Assembly: GCF_001421245.1 (NCBI RefSeq)
Contig: NZ_LMKE01000001.1
Span: 1 to 39,533, forward strand
Reading direction: 5' to 3'
DNA: 39,533 bases
Source of the DNA: Sphingomonas sp. Leaf10
GTDB taxonomy: Bacteria; Pseudomonadota; Alphaproteobacteria; Sphingomonadales; Sphingomonadaceae
Positions 1-7,640 of the stretch are shown here, one piece after another. The notes below the pieces were generated by a model. The model was given only the letters and a program-made list of their open reading frames with translations, ran no database searches and was not told the DNA's origin. Numbering within the stretch: the first letter of the stretch is position 1; each line of letters begins with the position of its first letter. Both the position numbers and the translations under genes were made by a program.

Positions 1-41
1 ATATTCCTCGCCAGAAAACGCCTGTTGAGTCCGAGGTGAAC

Positions 42-64
42 ACTCCCCTTCCAGGGAGGGGAGT
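42..64. repeat. short inverted repeat upstream of the first gene
   Basis: ACTCCCC at 42-48 pairs with GGGGAGT at 58-64 around a 9-base loop. There is no T-tract. It could be the end of an upstream transcript or a member of the short G/C-palindrome repeats found elsewhere in the window. No gene can be supported in 1-134. Confidence 0.5.
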
Positions 65-134
65 AAGGGGGAGCCGTATTTCCCACCACATCGCCTCTTT
101 CCCATGACCTGTTAAGTCCATAGACCGCTGCCCC

Positions 135-1001
135 ATGGCAAAACTCGCATTCATCGGCACCGGGGTCATGGGCGCGCCCATGGCCGGGCACCTCGTTTCC
201 GCCGGCCATCAGGTCACCGTCTATAATCGCACCCGCGCCAAGGCGGAGGCATGGGCCGCGCAGCATGGCGGCGATGTTGCCGAAACGCCGGCTGCGGCGG
301 CCGATGGGGCGGAGGCGGTGTTCGCCTGTGTCGGCAATGACGACGATCTGCGGCAGGTGACGCTGGGCGAGGACGGCGCGTTCGGTGCGATGCAGGCGGG
401 CGCGCTGTTCGCCGATCATACCACCGTGTCGGCGGCGATCGCACGCGAACTGGCCGAGGCCGGGGCCGCGAACGGGCTGCTGGTGCTCGACGCACCGGTA
501 TCGGGCGGGCAGGCCGGGGCCGAGAATGGCAAGCTGTCGATCATGTGCGGCGGCACGCGGCAAGCCTTTGCGGCGGCGGAACCGCTGATGCAGGCCTATG
601 CCCAGCGCATCGTCCATGTCGGCGATGCGGGCGCGGGGCAGACGACCAAGATGGTCAACCAGATCTGTATCGCGGGCGTGCTGGGTGGACTTTCCGAAGC
701 GCTGCGGTTCGCACAGGCGTCCGACCTCGACCTCGACAAGGTATTGGAAGCGGTGTCGGGCGGCGCGGCGCAGAGCTGGCAGATGGTCAATCGCTGGCCG
801 ACCATGGCGCAGGACCAGTTCGATTTCGGCTTCGCGATCGACTGGATGCGCAAGGATCTGGGCCTCGCGCTCGACGAATCGCGGCGCAACGGCGCGACGC
901 TGCCGGTGACGGCGCTGGTCGATCAATTCTATGCCGAGGTGCAGGCCATGGGCGGCGGGCGGCAGGATACCAGCGCGCTGGTGCGGAGGATCGCGAAATG
1001 A
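135..1001 (+). CDS. NAD(P)-dependent beta-hydroxyacid dehydrogenase (3-hydroxyisobutyrate dehydrogenase family)
   Basis: This 288-residue cytosolic oxidoreductase should oxidise a short beta-hydroxyacid, or reduce the matching semialdehyde, with NAD(P). The N-terminus carries the Rossmann signature FIGTGVMGAPMAGHL near residues 6-20. The substrate-binding motif DAPVSGG lies near residue 119. The family's catalytic lysine sits in TTKMVNQ near residue 172. The all-helical C-terminal domain is complete and the length is normal for the family. The exact substrate (3-hydroxyisobutyrate, tartronate semialdehyde, succinic semialdehyde and others) cannot be told from sequence. The stop codon overlaps the start of the following amidohydrolase (ATGA), so the two are probably co-translated. 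Confidence 0.9.
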   Translation: MAKLAFIGTGVMGAPMAGHLVSAGHQVTVYNRTRAKAEAWAAQHGGDVAETPAAAADGAEAVFACVGNDDDLRQVTLGEDGAFGAMQAGALFADHTTVSAAIARELAEAGAANGLLVLDAPVSGGQAGAENGKLSIMCGGTRQAFAAAEPLMQAYAQRIVHVGDAGAGQTTKMVNQICIAGVLGGLSEALRFAQASDLDLDKVLEAVSGGAAQSWQMVNRWPTMAQDQFDFGFAIDWMRKDLGLALDESRRNGATLPVTALVDQFYAEVQAMGGGRQDTSALVRRIAK

Positions 1002-2671
1002 TCCGCCATGCCCTGACCGTCGCGGCGCTGCTGCTCGCCGGCACCGCACAGGCCGATGGGCTGGTCGACAATATCAACGGCGTCGCGCTGGATTCGCAGG
1101 GGAAGGTGGTGCGCTTCGGAGGCATCCTGATCGACCGCGAGGGCAAGGTCGTGCGGTTGGTGCCCAAGGGCGAGAAGGCGCCGAAGAAGCTCGACTGGCG
1201 CAGCGACATGGGCGGGAAGACCGTGATGCCGGGCATGATCGACGCGCACGGCCATGTGATGTCGCTGGGCTATCGCGCGCTCGAACTCGACCTTTCGAAC
1301 ACCAAGTCGCTGGCTGACGCGCAGGCGGCGATCCAGTCCTATGCGCGCGGCAACGGCAACCGGCAGTGGATATTGGGCGGCGGCTGGAACCAGGAGGCAT
1401 GGGGGCTGGGCCGTTTCCCGACCGCTGCCGAACTGGACGCGGCGGCAGGCGACAAGCCGGTGCTGCTGGAACGTGCCGATGGCCATGCGGTATGGGCGAA
1501 CAGCGCGGCGATGAAGGCGGCGGGGATCACCGCGAAAACCGCCGCTCCGGCGGGCGGACGCATCGAATTGCTGCCGAACGGGCAGCCATCGGGCGTGTTC
1601 GTCGACAATGCCGCCAGCCTGTTCGACGCCGCCAAGCCCAGGCCCAGCCCACGCGAACGCAATGCCGCGTTCCTGAAGGCGCAGGACATGCTGTTATCGA
1701 ACGGCATCACGGCGACCGCGGACATGGGTACCTCGGTCGACGACTGGCTGGTGTTCCGGCGGATGGGCGATATCGGCCAGCTGCGCGTGCGGATCATGAG
1801 CTATGGCGCGGGCCTCGAAACGGCGCTGACGGTCGCCGGGGCGGGGCCGACGCCGTGGCTCTATGGCGACCGGCTGCGCATGGGCGGGATCAAGCTGTAC
1901 GCCGATGGCGCGCTGGGGTCGCGCGGCGCGTGGCTGAAGGCGCCCTATGCCGATGCGCCGCAGCAAAGCGGGCTGTCGTTCATCAACGATACGACGCTGC
2001 TCAACCTGCTGAGCCGGGGCACGATGGACGGGTTCCAGTTCGCGATCCATGCGATCGGCGACCGGGCGAACCGGCAGGTGCTCGACGCGATCGACGAACT
2101 GGCGGCGTCGTACAAGGACGATCGCCGCTGGCGGATCGAACATGCGCAGGTGCTCGATCCGGCCGATCTGCCGCGGCTGGGCAGGAACGGGATCATCGCG
2201 TCGATGCAGCCGGTCCATGCGACCGGCGACCGGACGATGGCCGAGGCGCGGCTGGGGCCGGCGCGGCTGACCGGGGCCTATGCATGGGCGACGGTGTTGC
2301 GCGATGGCGGTCGGCTGGCGTTCGGATCGGACTATCCGGTCGAGCATCCCAACCCGTTCATCGGCTGGGCGGCAGCGTTCACGCGCGAGGATGCGAACGG
2401 CCAGCCCCCGGGCGGGTGGCGGCCCGAGGAGAAGGTGACGCGGGAACAGGCATGGAAGGCGTTCACGCAGGATGCGGCGTTCGCCGGGTTCGCCGAGCAG
2501 CGCTTCGGGTCGCTGCTGCCGGGGCAGAAGGCGGATTTCCTGGTGGTCGATCGCGATCCGGTGGCGGGGAGCGCGGCGGATTTGCGCGCGACGAAGGTGA
2601 TCGAGACATGGGTTGGCGGGTATAAGGCGTGGCCGCTCGACGAGAAGGCGAAGGCGGCGGCGGGGCGGTAA
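998..2671 (+). CDS. exported amidohydrolase, YtcJ-like (amidohydrolase family 3)
   Basis: The product is a 557-residue metal-dependent hydrolase of the amidohydrolase superfamily. I chose the ATG at 998, which overlaps the upstream stop, because it opens a classic signal peptide (MIRHALTVAALLLAGTAQA) predicting export to the periplasm. The reading frame stays open far upstream, but that part only shadows the dehydrogenase. Metal-ligand motifs are visible in order: DAHGHVMSLG, AIHAIGDRANR, RIEHAQ and SDYPVEHPNPF. GGGWNQEAWG is typical of YtcJ-like proteins. Substrates of this group are mostly unknown. Pairing with a beta-hydroxyacid dehydrogenase may indicate a small catabolic unit, but that is inference. 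Confidence 0.88.
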   Translation: MIRHALTVAALLLAGTAQADGLVDNINGVALDSQGKVVRFGGILIDREGKVVRLVPKGEKAPKKLDWRSDMGGKTVMPGMIDAHGHVMSLGYRALELDLSNTKSLADAQAAIQSYARGNGNRQWILGGGWNQEAWGLGRFPTAAELDAAAGDKPVLLERADGHAVWANSAAMKAAGITAKTAAPAGGRIELLPNGQPSGVFVDNAASLFDAAKPRPSPRERNAAFLKAQDMLLSNGITATADMGTSVDDWLVFRRMGDIGQLRVRIMSYGAGLETALTVAGAGPTPWLYGDRLRMGGIKLYADGALGSRGAWLKAPYADAPQQSGLSFINDTTLLNLLSRGTMDGFQFAIHAIGDRANRQVLDAIDELAASYKDDRRWRIEHAQVLDPADLPRLGRNGIIASMQPVHATGDRTMAEARLGPARLTGAYAWATVLRDGGRLAFGSDYPVEHPNPFIGWAAAFTREDANGQPPGGWRPEEKVTREQAWKAFTQDAAFAGFAEQRFGSLLPGQKADFLVVDRDPVAGSAADLRATKVIETWVGGYKAWPLDEKAKAAAGR

Positions 2672-2696
2672 ATCCTCCTTGGCACGGGGAGGATTT
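2670..2696. terminator. hairpin after the amidohydrolase
   Basis: AAATCCTCC at 2670-2678 pairs perfectly with GGAGGATTT at 2688-2696 around a 9-base loop, starting inside the amidohydrolase stop codon. It ends in only three Ts, so it may be a weak terminator or a transcript-end hairpin rather than a classical intrinsic terminator. Confidence 0.45.
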
Positions 2697-2739
2697 GGTA
2701 AGCGTAATGCTATAGGTCGGTCGTCGGATCGGAGGATCG

Positions 2740-3408
2740 ATGCAGGTTGGTTGGCGGACCGGTTTAGGGATTGCGTTGCTGGTCGGGGTCGCGGGGGCGA
2801 CCGCCGGCGGGGCGGCGTTGCTGCTTCGCGCCGAGCCGGCGGCGCCGCCGGTGCCGATCCGCGCCGATCCGGTGGCGAACGCGCCGGTCGTGCAGGCGAA
2901 GCCGATGCCTGCACCCGCAGCCGCGCCTTCACCGATCGCCCGGCCGGAAGCGATGGTCGTCCGCCGGGTGCTGCCGATCGACGGGCCGTTCACCCATGGC
3001 CGCTGGGTCTGGGACGAGGACGGCGCGCCTCCTGCGGGACCGCTGGTCGTCACCATCGACCTCGATGCGCAGGTGCTGTCGGTGTTCCGCGACGGCTATG
3101 AGATCGGCGCGGCGGTGGTGCTGTACGGGGCCGATTGGAAACCCACGCCGCTGGGTGCGCTGAAGATCACCGAAAAGGACGCCGACCATGTCAGCAACCT
3201 CTACGGCGCGCCGATGCCGTACATGCTGCGGCTGACCAATGACGGCATCTCGATCCATGGCAGCGACGTGCAGGAAGGCGCGGCGACGCATGGCTGTATC
3301 GGCGTGCCGACCGCGTTCGCGAAGAAGCTGTTCGCGGTGGCGCGGCTGGGCGACCGCGTCATCATCACCAACGGCAAGCGGTTGGCGATGGGCGGGGCGA
3401 TTACGTAA
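2740..3408 (+). CDS. L,D-transpeptidase family protein (YkuD domain)
   Basis: A 222-residue envelope protein expected to form or edit 3-3 crosslinks in peptidoglycan, or to attach proteins to it. Residues 8-30 form a single hydrophobic signal or anchor segment. A Pro/Ala-rich linker follows to about residue 70, then a YkuD domain from about residue 100. The catalytic signature is complete: His in SIHGSDVQ, then THGCIGVP with the nucleophilic cysteine. A good ribosome-binding site (GGAGG) precedes the ATG. The gene converges on ctrA. Export by Sec and the periplasmic location are inferred from the N-terminus. Confidence 0.88.
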   Translation: MQVGWRTGLGIALLVGVAGATAGGAALLLRAEPAAPPVPIRADPVANAPVVQAKPMPAPAAAPSPIARPEAMVVRRVLPIDGPFTHGRWVWDEDGAPPAGPLVVTIDLDAQVLSVFRDGYEIGAAVVLYGADWKPTPLGALKITEKDADHVSNLYGAPMPYMLRLTNDGISIHGSDVQEGAATHGCIGVPTAFAKKLFAVARLGDRVIITNGKRLAMGGAIT

Positions 3409-3440
3409 CGTCGGCGGGGTTTCGTCCGGCCCCGAAACGA

Positions 3441-3468
3441 ACATGCCCCGGCATTTGCCAGGGCATGT
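3441..3468. terminator. hairpin between convergent L,D-transpeptidase and ctrA genes
   Basis: ACATGCCC at 3441-3448 pairs with GGGCATGT at 3461-3468, and an inner GGCA/TGCC extends the stem. It lies between two converging genes and could end transcription from either side. There is no U-tract on either strand, so the function is inferred from position. Confidence 0.5.
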
Positions 3469-3494
3469 CGGAAATCGGGGTTGGTACGCGATCG

Positions 3495-4196
3495 TCAGGC
3501 GACCGCGGCTTCGCCCATTTCGTCGGGTTCGCGAAGCACATAGCCGCGGCCCCAGACGGTCTCGATATAATTCTCGCCTTCGCAGGCCATGCTGAGCTTC
3601 TTGCGCAGCTTGCAGATGAAGACGTCGATGATCTTGAGTTCCGGTTCGTCCATCCCGCCATAGAGATGGTTGAGGAACATTTCCTTGGTCAGCGTGGTGC
3701 CCTTGCGCAGCGACAGCAGCTCGAGCATCGCATATTCCTTGCCCGTCAGGTGAACGCGCGCGCCGTCGACGTCAACCGTCTTGGCATCGAGGTTCACCGA
3801 GAGCTTGCCGGTGCGGATCACCGACTGCGAATGCCCCTTCGACCGGCGGACGACGGCGTGGATGCGGGCGATCAGTTCCTCGCGGTGGAACGGCTTGGTA
3901 ACATAATCGTCGGCGCCGAAGCCGAACGAGCGGACCTTCGAATCCATTTCGTCGATGCCCGACAGGATCAGCACCGGCGTCTGCACCCGCGCCACCCGCA
4001 GCTTCTTCAGCACGTCGTAGCCGTGCATGTCGGGCAAGTTCAGGTCGAGCAGGATAATGTCGTAATCATACAACTTGCCCAGATCGAGGCCTTCTTCGCC
4101 CAGATCGGTCGTGTAGATATTGAACCCTTCGGTCGTGAGCATAAGCTCGATCGCCTTGGCGGTCGTCGGCTCGTCTTCGATCAACAGCACGCGCAT
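3495..4196 (-). CDS. ctrA: cell cycle response regulator CtrA
   Basis: A 233-residue OmpR-type response regulator. The receiver domain has the acidic pocket (IEDE, residues 6-9), the phosphoacceptor D51 in [11 protein letters not shown] and the conserved lysine in YVTKPF. D51 is the same position as in Caulobacter CtrA. The C-terminal winged helix includes [13 protein letters not shown] and [11 protein letters not shown] chose the start at 4196 because [10 protein letters not shown] is the family N-terminus; the frame runs 16 codons further upstream. CtrA controls motility, division and related genes in alphaproteobacteria. The protein ends in AAVA; in Caulobacter a nonpolar Ala-Ala end is the ClpXP degron, so regulated proteolysis is possible but not shown. 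Confidence 0.96.
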   Translation of the reverse strand: MRVLLIEDEPTTAKAIELMLTTEGFNIYTTDLGEEGLDLGKLYDYDIILLDLNLPDMHGYDVLKKLRVARVQTPVLILSGIDEMDSKVRSFGFGADDYVTKPFHREELIARIHAVVRRSKGHSQSVIRTGKLSVNLDAKTVDVDGARVHLTGKEYAMLELLSLRKGTTLTKEMFLNHLYGGMDEPELKIIDVFICKLRKKLSMACEGENYIETVWGRGYVLREPDEMGEAAVA

Positions 4197-4245
4197 GGGC
4201 AGTCCCCGGTTTCGCGGCACGCGTCCATATCTGCGCGCGACCAAA

Positions 4246-4323
4246 ACATTAACGTAAACACCTCTGAACGCAAAAGGTTAATTTCTGACTAATGGAAAAC
4301 GTTCCGTGAAATCCGTTGGTTAA
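4246..4323 (-). promoter_or_regulatory. CtrA-like half-sites upstream of ctrA
   Basis: The AT-rich leader of ctrA carries, read on the minus strand, TTAACC at 4323-4318 and TTAACC at 4281-4276. The second is preceded by TTAG at 4292-4289, giving TTAG-N7-TTAAC, one mismatch from the Caulobacter CtrA consensus TTAA-N7-TTAAC. A further TTAACG is at 4248-4253 on the plus strand. These would fit CtrA autoregulation. No promoter elements were fixed with confidence. Confidence 0.5.
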
Positions 4324-4347
4324 AAACATTGCGGCTGCGGCCGCAGT

Positions 4348-5250
4348 CTAACCACGCGGACAGGCGCTGCGGAAGCGGTTGGAAAGAAAGTCGATAAGTA
4401 CCGCAACCCGCGCCGGGCGCAACGTACCGGGCGGGGTCAGCAGATGCAACGCGACCGCACCGTTCGACCAGTCGGGCAGCACCGGTTCGAGCAGACCGGC
4501 ATCGATATCGGCATCGACCAGGAAATCGGGCAGGCGCGCGACGCCGAGACCGAGACGCAGCGCGGGCAACATCGCCTCGCCATTGTTCACCGCCAGCGGG
4601 CCGCCGGGGCGGACGGTCACTTCCTCCTCGCCACGCCGGAAATGCCAGAGCGGGTTGGGCAGGTTGGTGTAGCGGAAACAGGCGTGGCGACCGAGATCGG
4701 CGGGATGGGTCGGGCGGCCATGGTCCTGCCAGTAGCCGGGCGCAGCGACGATGCGGACCGCCACTGGACCCAGCCGCCGCGCGCGCAGCGAACTGTCGGG
4801 CAGTTCGGCGATGCGCAGCGCGATGTCGATGCCGTCGGCGACGATGTCGACCTTCGCATCGGACAGGGTCAGGTCGATCTCGACGCCGGGGTTGGCCTTC
4901 AGGAATTCGGCGATGGCGGGCGCGACATGGGTCTGGCCGAACGACATGGGTGCGGCGACGCGGACCAGCCCGGTCGGCGCGGCGGCGGCATCGCGCGCCT
5001 GCTCCTCCGCCGCCTGCGCCTCGGCAAGAATGCGGCCGGCGCGTTCGGCCAGCGACTGGCCGGCGTCGCTCAGCGTCAGGCGGCGCGAGGTGCGGTGGAA
5101 CAGGGTGGTGCCGAGCGACGCCTCCAGCCGGGCGACGGCCTTCGACACCGTCGCCTTCGACACGCCGATCGACTGGGCGGCGGCGCTGAACGAGCGATGC
5201 TCGACGACGCAGGCGAACATCGCCCAGGCTTCGAAATCGGGGAGCCGCAT
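4348..5250 (-). CDS. LysR-family transcriptional regulator
   Basis: A 300-residue LysR-type regulator. The N-terminal winged helix-turn-helix spans about residues 1-60, with SFSAAAQSIGVSKATVSKAV as the recognition helix region and the family motif LFHRTSRRLTLSDAG. The rest is the periplasmic-binding-protein-like effector domain. I chose the start at 5250 because GGAGG lies 7 bases upstream and the family begins at MRLPDFEAW. It is divergent from pirin and wrbA with a 92-bp gap, the usual arrangement in which a LysR protein controls its neighbour. By position it probably responds to an electrophile or quinone-like compound. That is inference. Confidence 0.93.
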   Translation of the reverse strand: MRLPDFEAWAMFACVVEHRSFSAAAQSIGVSKATVSKAVARLEASLGTTLFHRTSRRLTLSDAGQSLAERAGRILAEAQAAEEQARDAAAAPTGLVRVAAPMSFGQTHVAPAIAEFLKANPGVEIDLTLSDAKVDIVADGIDIALRIAELPDSSLRARRLGPVAVRIVAAPGYWQDHGRPTHPADLGRHACFRYTNLPNPLWHFRRGEEEVTVRPGGPLAVNNGEAMLPALRLGLGVARLPDFLVDADIDAGLLEPVLPDWSNGAVALHLLTPPGTLRPARVAVLIDFLSNRFRSACPRG

Positions 5251-5264
5251 ATATCCTCCGCTGC

Positions 5265-5289
5265 GAAACGATCGGTTTCCGACGTTTCC
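5265..5289. promoter_or_regulatory. candidate LysR operator between the lysR and pirin genes
   Basis: GAAAC-N5-GTTTC (5265-5279) is a perfect inverted repeat, and a further GTTTCC at 5284-5289 repeats the right half-site (GTTTCC at 5275-5280). It lies 14 bp upstream of the lysR start and about 55 bp upstream of pirin, where a LysR protein would bind to control both promoters. Assignment is by position and symmetry only. Confidence 0.45.
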
Positions 5290-5342
5290 ATTTACGTCAT
5301 GATCGCGGCGCTTATCTTGGGGGTCAAGCAAGGAGATCGTCG

Positions 5343-6041
5343 ATGATCGACAAACGTGACTTCACCAGCCTGGGCCATGCCGATCACGGATGGCTGAACG
5401 CCCGCCATCATTTCAGCTTCGCCAATTATTACGACCCCAAGCGGATGGGTTGGGGCGCGATCCGGGTGTGGAACGACGACGAGATCGGCGCGAACAGCGG
5501 CTTCCCGCCGCATCCGCACAAGGACATGGAAATCATCACCTATGTCCGTTCCGGCGCGATCACCCATCAGGATTCGATGGGCAACAAGGGCCGGACGGCT
5601 GCGGGCGACGTGCAGGTGATGAGCGCCGGCACCGGGGTCCGCCACGCCGAATATAATCTGGAAGCCGAAACCACGCGCATCTTCCAGATCTGGATCGAGC
5701 CGCGTCAGAAGGGCGGCGCGCCGGCATGGGGTGCCAAGCCGTTCCCGAAGGGCGAACGGTCGGGCAAGTTCGTGACGCTGGCGAGCGGTTTCGGCGAGGA
5801 TGACGATGCGTTGCGCATCCGCGCCGATGCCCGCGTGCTGGGCGCGACGCTGAAAGCCGGCGAAAGCGTGGAACATAGCGTAGGCGCAGGGCGTCACGCC
5901 TATCTGGTCGCGGCAACCGGCGCGATCACCATCGACGGCGTCGCCTTCGAGGCGCGCGACGGCGCCGCGCTGACCGGCGGGCAGACCGTCACCATCACCG
6001 CGACCAGGGACGCCGAAATCGTCCTGGTCGACAGCGAATAA
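5343..6041 (+). CDS. pirin family protein (cupin quercetinase type)
   Basis: A 232-residue cytosolic bicupin of the pirin family (compare E. coli YhhW). The N-terminal cupin has the metal-ligand pattern [15 protein letters not shown] with two histidines. A later His and Glu are near [12 protein letters not shown]. YhhW-like pirins oxidise quercetin in vitro; the natural substrate is unknown. A strong ribosome-binding site (AAGGAGA) is 8 bases before the ATG. The gene is followed after 19 bp by wrbA on the same strand and is divergent from a LysR regulator. The unit suggests a response to flavonoids, quinones or redox-cycling aromatics. Confidence 0.93.
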   Translation: MIDKRDFTSLGHADHGWLNARHHFSFANYYDPKRMGWGAIRVWNDDEIGANSGFPPHPHKDMEIITYVRSGAITHQDSMGNKGRTAAGDVQVMSAGTGVRHAEYNLEAETTRIFQIWIEPRQKGGAPAWGAKPFPKGERSGKFVTLASGFGEDDDALRIRADARVLGATLKAGESVEHSVGAGRHAYLVAATGAITIDGVAFEARDGAALTGGQTVTITATRDAEIVLVDSE

Positions 6042-6060
6042 CCAACGGGAGTATCGCCGC

Positions 6061-6663
6061 ATGACCAAGGTATTGGTGCTATATTATTCGTCCTACGGGC
6101 ATATCGCGAAGATGGCCGACGTCGTTGCCGAAGGTGCCCGTTCGGGCGGCGCGGAGGTCGATGTCCGCCGGGTCCGTGAGACGGCGCCCGATGAGGTCGC
6201 CAAGTCGGCGGGCTTCGTCGTCGCCGATCATCACGAACTGCTGACCGATCCCAACGAACTGACCAACTATGATGCGATCATCGTCGGTACCGGCACCCGC
6301 TACGGCCGGATGTCGAGCCAGATGGCCGCGTTCTGGGACACGACCGGTGGCGTTTGGGCCAAGGGCGGTCTGGTCGGCAAGATCGGCGGTGCCTTCACCT
6401 CGACCGCGACCCAGCATGGCGGGCAGGAGACGACGCTGTTCTCGATCATCACCAATCTGATGCACCACGGGCTGACCATCGTCGGGCTCGATTATGGCTA
6501 TGAAGGCCATACCGGGCTGGACGAGGTGAATGGCAGCACGCCCTATGGCGCGTCGACGATCGCGGGTGGTGACGGCAGCCGTCAGCCGACCGAGATCGAA
6601 CTGGGCGGTGCCCGGCATCAGGGCAAGCGGATCGCCGAACTGGCGGCGAAGGTGTTCGGGTAA
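6061..6663 (+). CDS. wrbA: NAD(P)H:quinone oxidoreductase WrbA
   Basis: A 200-residue flavodoxin-like FMN protein that reduces quinones by two electrons and so avoids semiquinone radicals. The FMN phosphate loop [12 protein letters not shown] is at residues 9-20. The family motif [18 protein letters not shown] follows near residue 76, and [14 protein letters not shown] near residue 115. Length is standard for WrbA. It is co-oriented with pirin, 19 bp apart and with its own GGGAG site, so the two are probably one transcript under the divergent LysR regulator. Confidence 0.95.
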   Translation: MTKVLVLYYSSYGHIAKMADVVAEGARSGGAEVDVRRVRETAPDEVAKSAGFVVADHHELLTDPNELTNYDAIIVGTGTRYGRMSSQMAAFWDTTGGVWAKGGLVGKIGGAFTSTATQHGGQETTLFSIITNLMHHGLTIVGLDYGYEGHTGLDEVNGSTPYGASTIAGGDGSRQPTEIELGGARHQGKRIAELAAKVFG

Positions 6664-6670
6664 GAGGGAT

Positions 6671-6692
6671 GGGGCGGCCTGAGGGTCGCCCC
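6671..6692. terminator. hairpin between convergent wrbA and crp/fnr genes
   Basis: GGGGCGGCC at 6671-6679 pairs with GGTCGCCCC at 6684-6692 with one G-U pair. It fills almost the whole 30-bp gap between two converging genes. There is no T-tract, so the terminator role is inferred from position. Confidence 0.5.
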
Positions 6693-6693
6693 G

Positions 6694-7416
6694 TCACGCC
6701 GGCGTGCGCGCGTCGAGATGCAGGTAGCGCGGATCGAACTCGGCCGCGTCCTGCAACGCGTCGACGTCATGGATGGTCAGTTGGCGTCGGTTGGTCGAGA
6801 TCAGCCCCTCCGCCCGCATCCGTTGCAAGACGCGGTTCACATGGATCGGGGTGATACCCAGCGTGTCGCCCAGTTGTTCCTGCGTTACCGGCAGGTCGAA
6901 GGTGCCATCGCGCGCCAGGTCGACCTGACACATCCGCAACCACATCTCGCAGAACAGATGCGCCATGCGCGTATAGGAATCGCGCTGGGCGACGTTGACC
7001 AGCCATTCGCGCGAAATCGCTTCGTCGACCAGCGCCGACCACCAGAAGCCGCGGGCCAGCGCGGGATAGCGATCGGTCAAGTCGAGGATCACCTGTTTCG
7101 GGATCGCCGCGACCCGCGCATCGCCGAGCGCGCGGATCGAATGGTCCATCTCTTCGAAGATGAAGATATGCGGATCGCACAGGTCGCCGGGGATAAGATA
7201 GGCGAGAATCTGACGCTTGCCGTCGGGCAGATCCTTGTAGCGGCAGGCCCAGCCATCGAGCAGCAGAAACACCTGTTCGGAACGATCGCCGACCCGGATC
7301 AGGTCGCGTCCGGCCCGGATGTCGAAGGTGTTGCGGCATAACCGGTCGAGGGCGTCAGCATCGTCAGGGGAAAAATTGGCCAAGCTTGCCAGTTTTTGGG
7401 TCAGCGGATTGGACAT
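6694..7416 (-). CDS. Crp/Fnr family transcriptional regulator
   Basis: A 240-residue regulator with an N-terminal cyclic-nucleotide-binding-like beta roll (about residues 20-135, including LLDGWACRYKDLPDGKRQ) and a C-terminal winged helix with the recognition region QLGDTLGITPIHVNRVLQRM near residues 178-197. The start at 7416 has a perfect AGGAGG site. It lacks the N-terminal cysteine cluster of oxygen-sensing FNR. It also lacks an obvious PRSET-like cAMP pocket, so its signal is unknown. It converges on wrbA. Many such proteins in alphaproteobacteria act in stress or low-oxygen responses, but nothing here fixes the role. Confidence 0.92.
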   Translation of the reverse strand: MSNPLTQKLASLANFSPDDADALDRLCRNTFDIRAGRDLIRVGDRSEQVFLLLDGWACRYKDLPDGKRQILAYLIPGDLCDPHIFIFEEMDHSIRALGDARVAAIPKQVILDLTDRYPALARGFWWSALVDEAISREWLVNVAQRDSYTRMAHLFCEMWLRMCQVDLARDGTFDLPVTQEQLGDTLGITPIHVNRVLQRMRAEGLISTNRRQLTIHDVDALQDAAEFDPRYLHLDARTPA

Positions 7417-7462
7417 TGCATCCTCCTGTCGGATCGGCCGCCGATCACTCGGTCCGCAGCAT

Positions 7463-7496
7463 ACCAATTAATCCAAGTAAGTTATATGCAATTGGT
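7463..7496. promoter_or_regulatory. inverted repeat in the crp/fnr promoter region
   Basis: ACCAATT at 7463-7469 is repeated inverted as AATTGGT at 7490-7496 in an AT-rich stretch 47-80 bp upstream of the Crp/Fnr start. The 20-base spacing is wide for one dimer site. It could be a pair of half-sites or chance in AT-rich DNA. Confidence 0.3.
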
Positions 7497-7587
7497 TCCG
7501 TCATCCCCGCGACGCGGGCGGGACGCGCGGCGAAGCGAATGGCGCTTTTCAAGGCGCTTCTGTCGCGACTGCATCAGGTAGTTGGAT

Positions 7588-7601
7588 TGTTAGCGCTATC
7601 G
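7588..7601. promoter_or_regulatory. LacI-family operator upstream of the GH43 gene
   Basis: TGTTAGCGCTATCG is centred on AGCGCT (7592-7597). It closely matches the TGTTAGCGCTAACA-type operators recognised by LacI-family sugar repressors; the left half is perfect and the right half degenerate. It sits 40 bp before the glycosidase start, a normal place for repression. No lacI-type gene is in the window, so the regulator would act from elsewhere. Confidence 0.55.
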
Positions 7602-7640
7602 GTTATCATCGCCGCAAAAGAATCTTGATGGGAGAGACGG

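Noticed and set aside
1..134. Partial gene at the left edge
   Set aside because: No frame with credible coding content or family match was found; only a short hairpin is visible.
545..997. Upstream extension of the amidohydrolase frame
   Set aside because: It overlaps most of the dehydrogenase gene in another frame, and the signal peptide begins only at 998.
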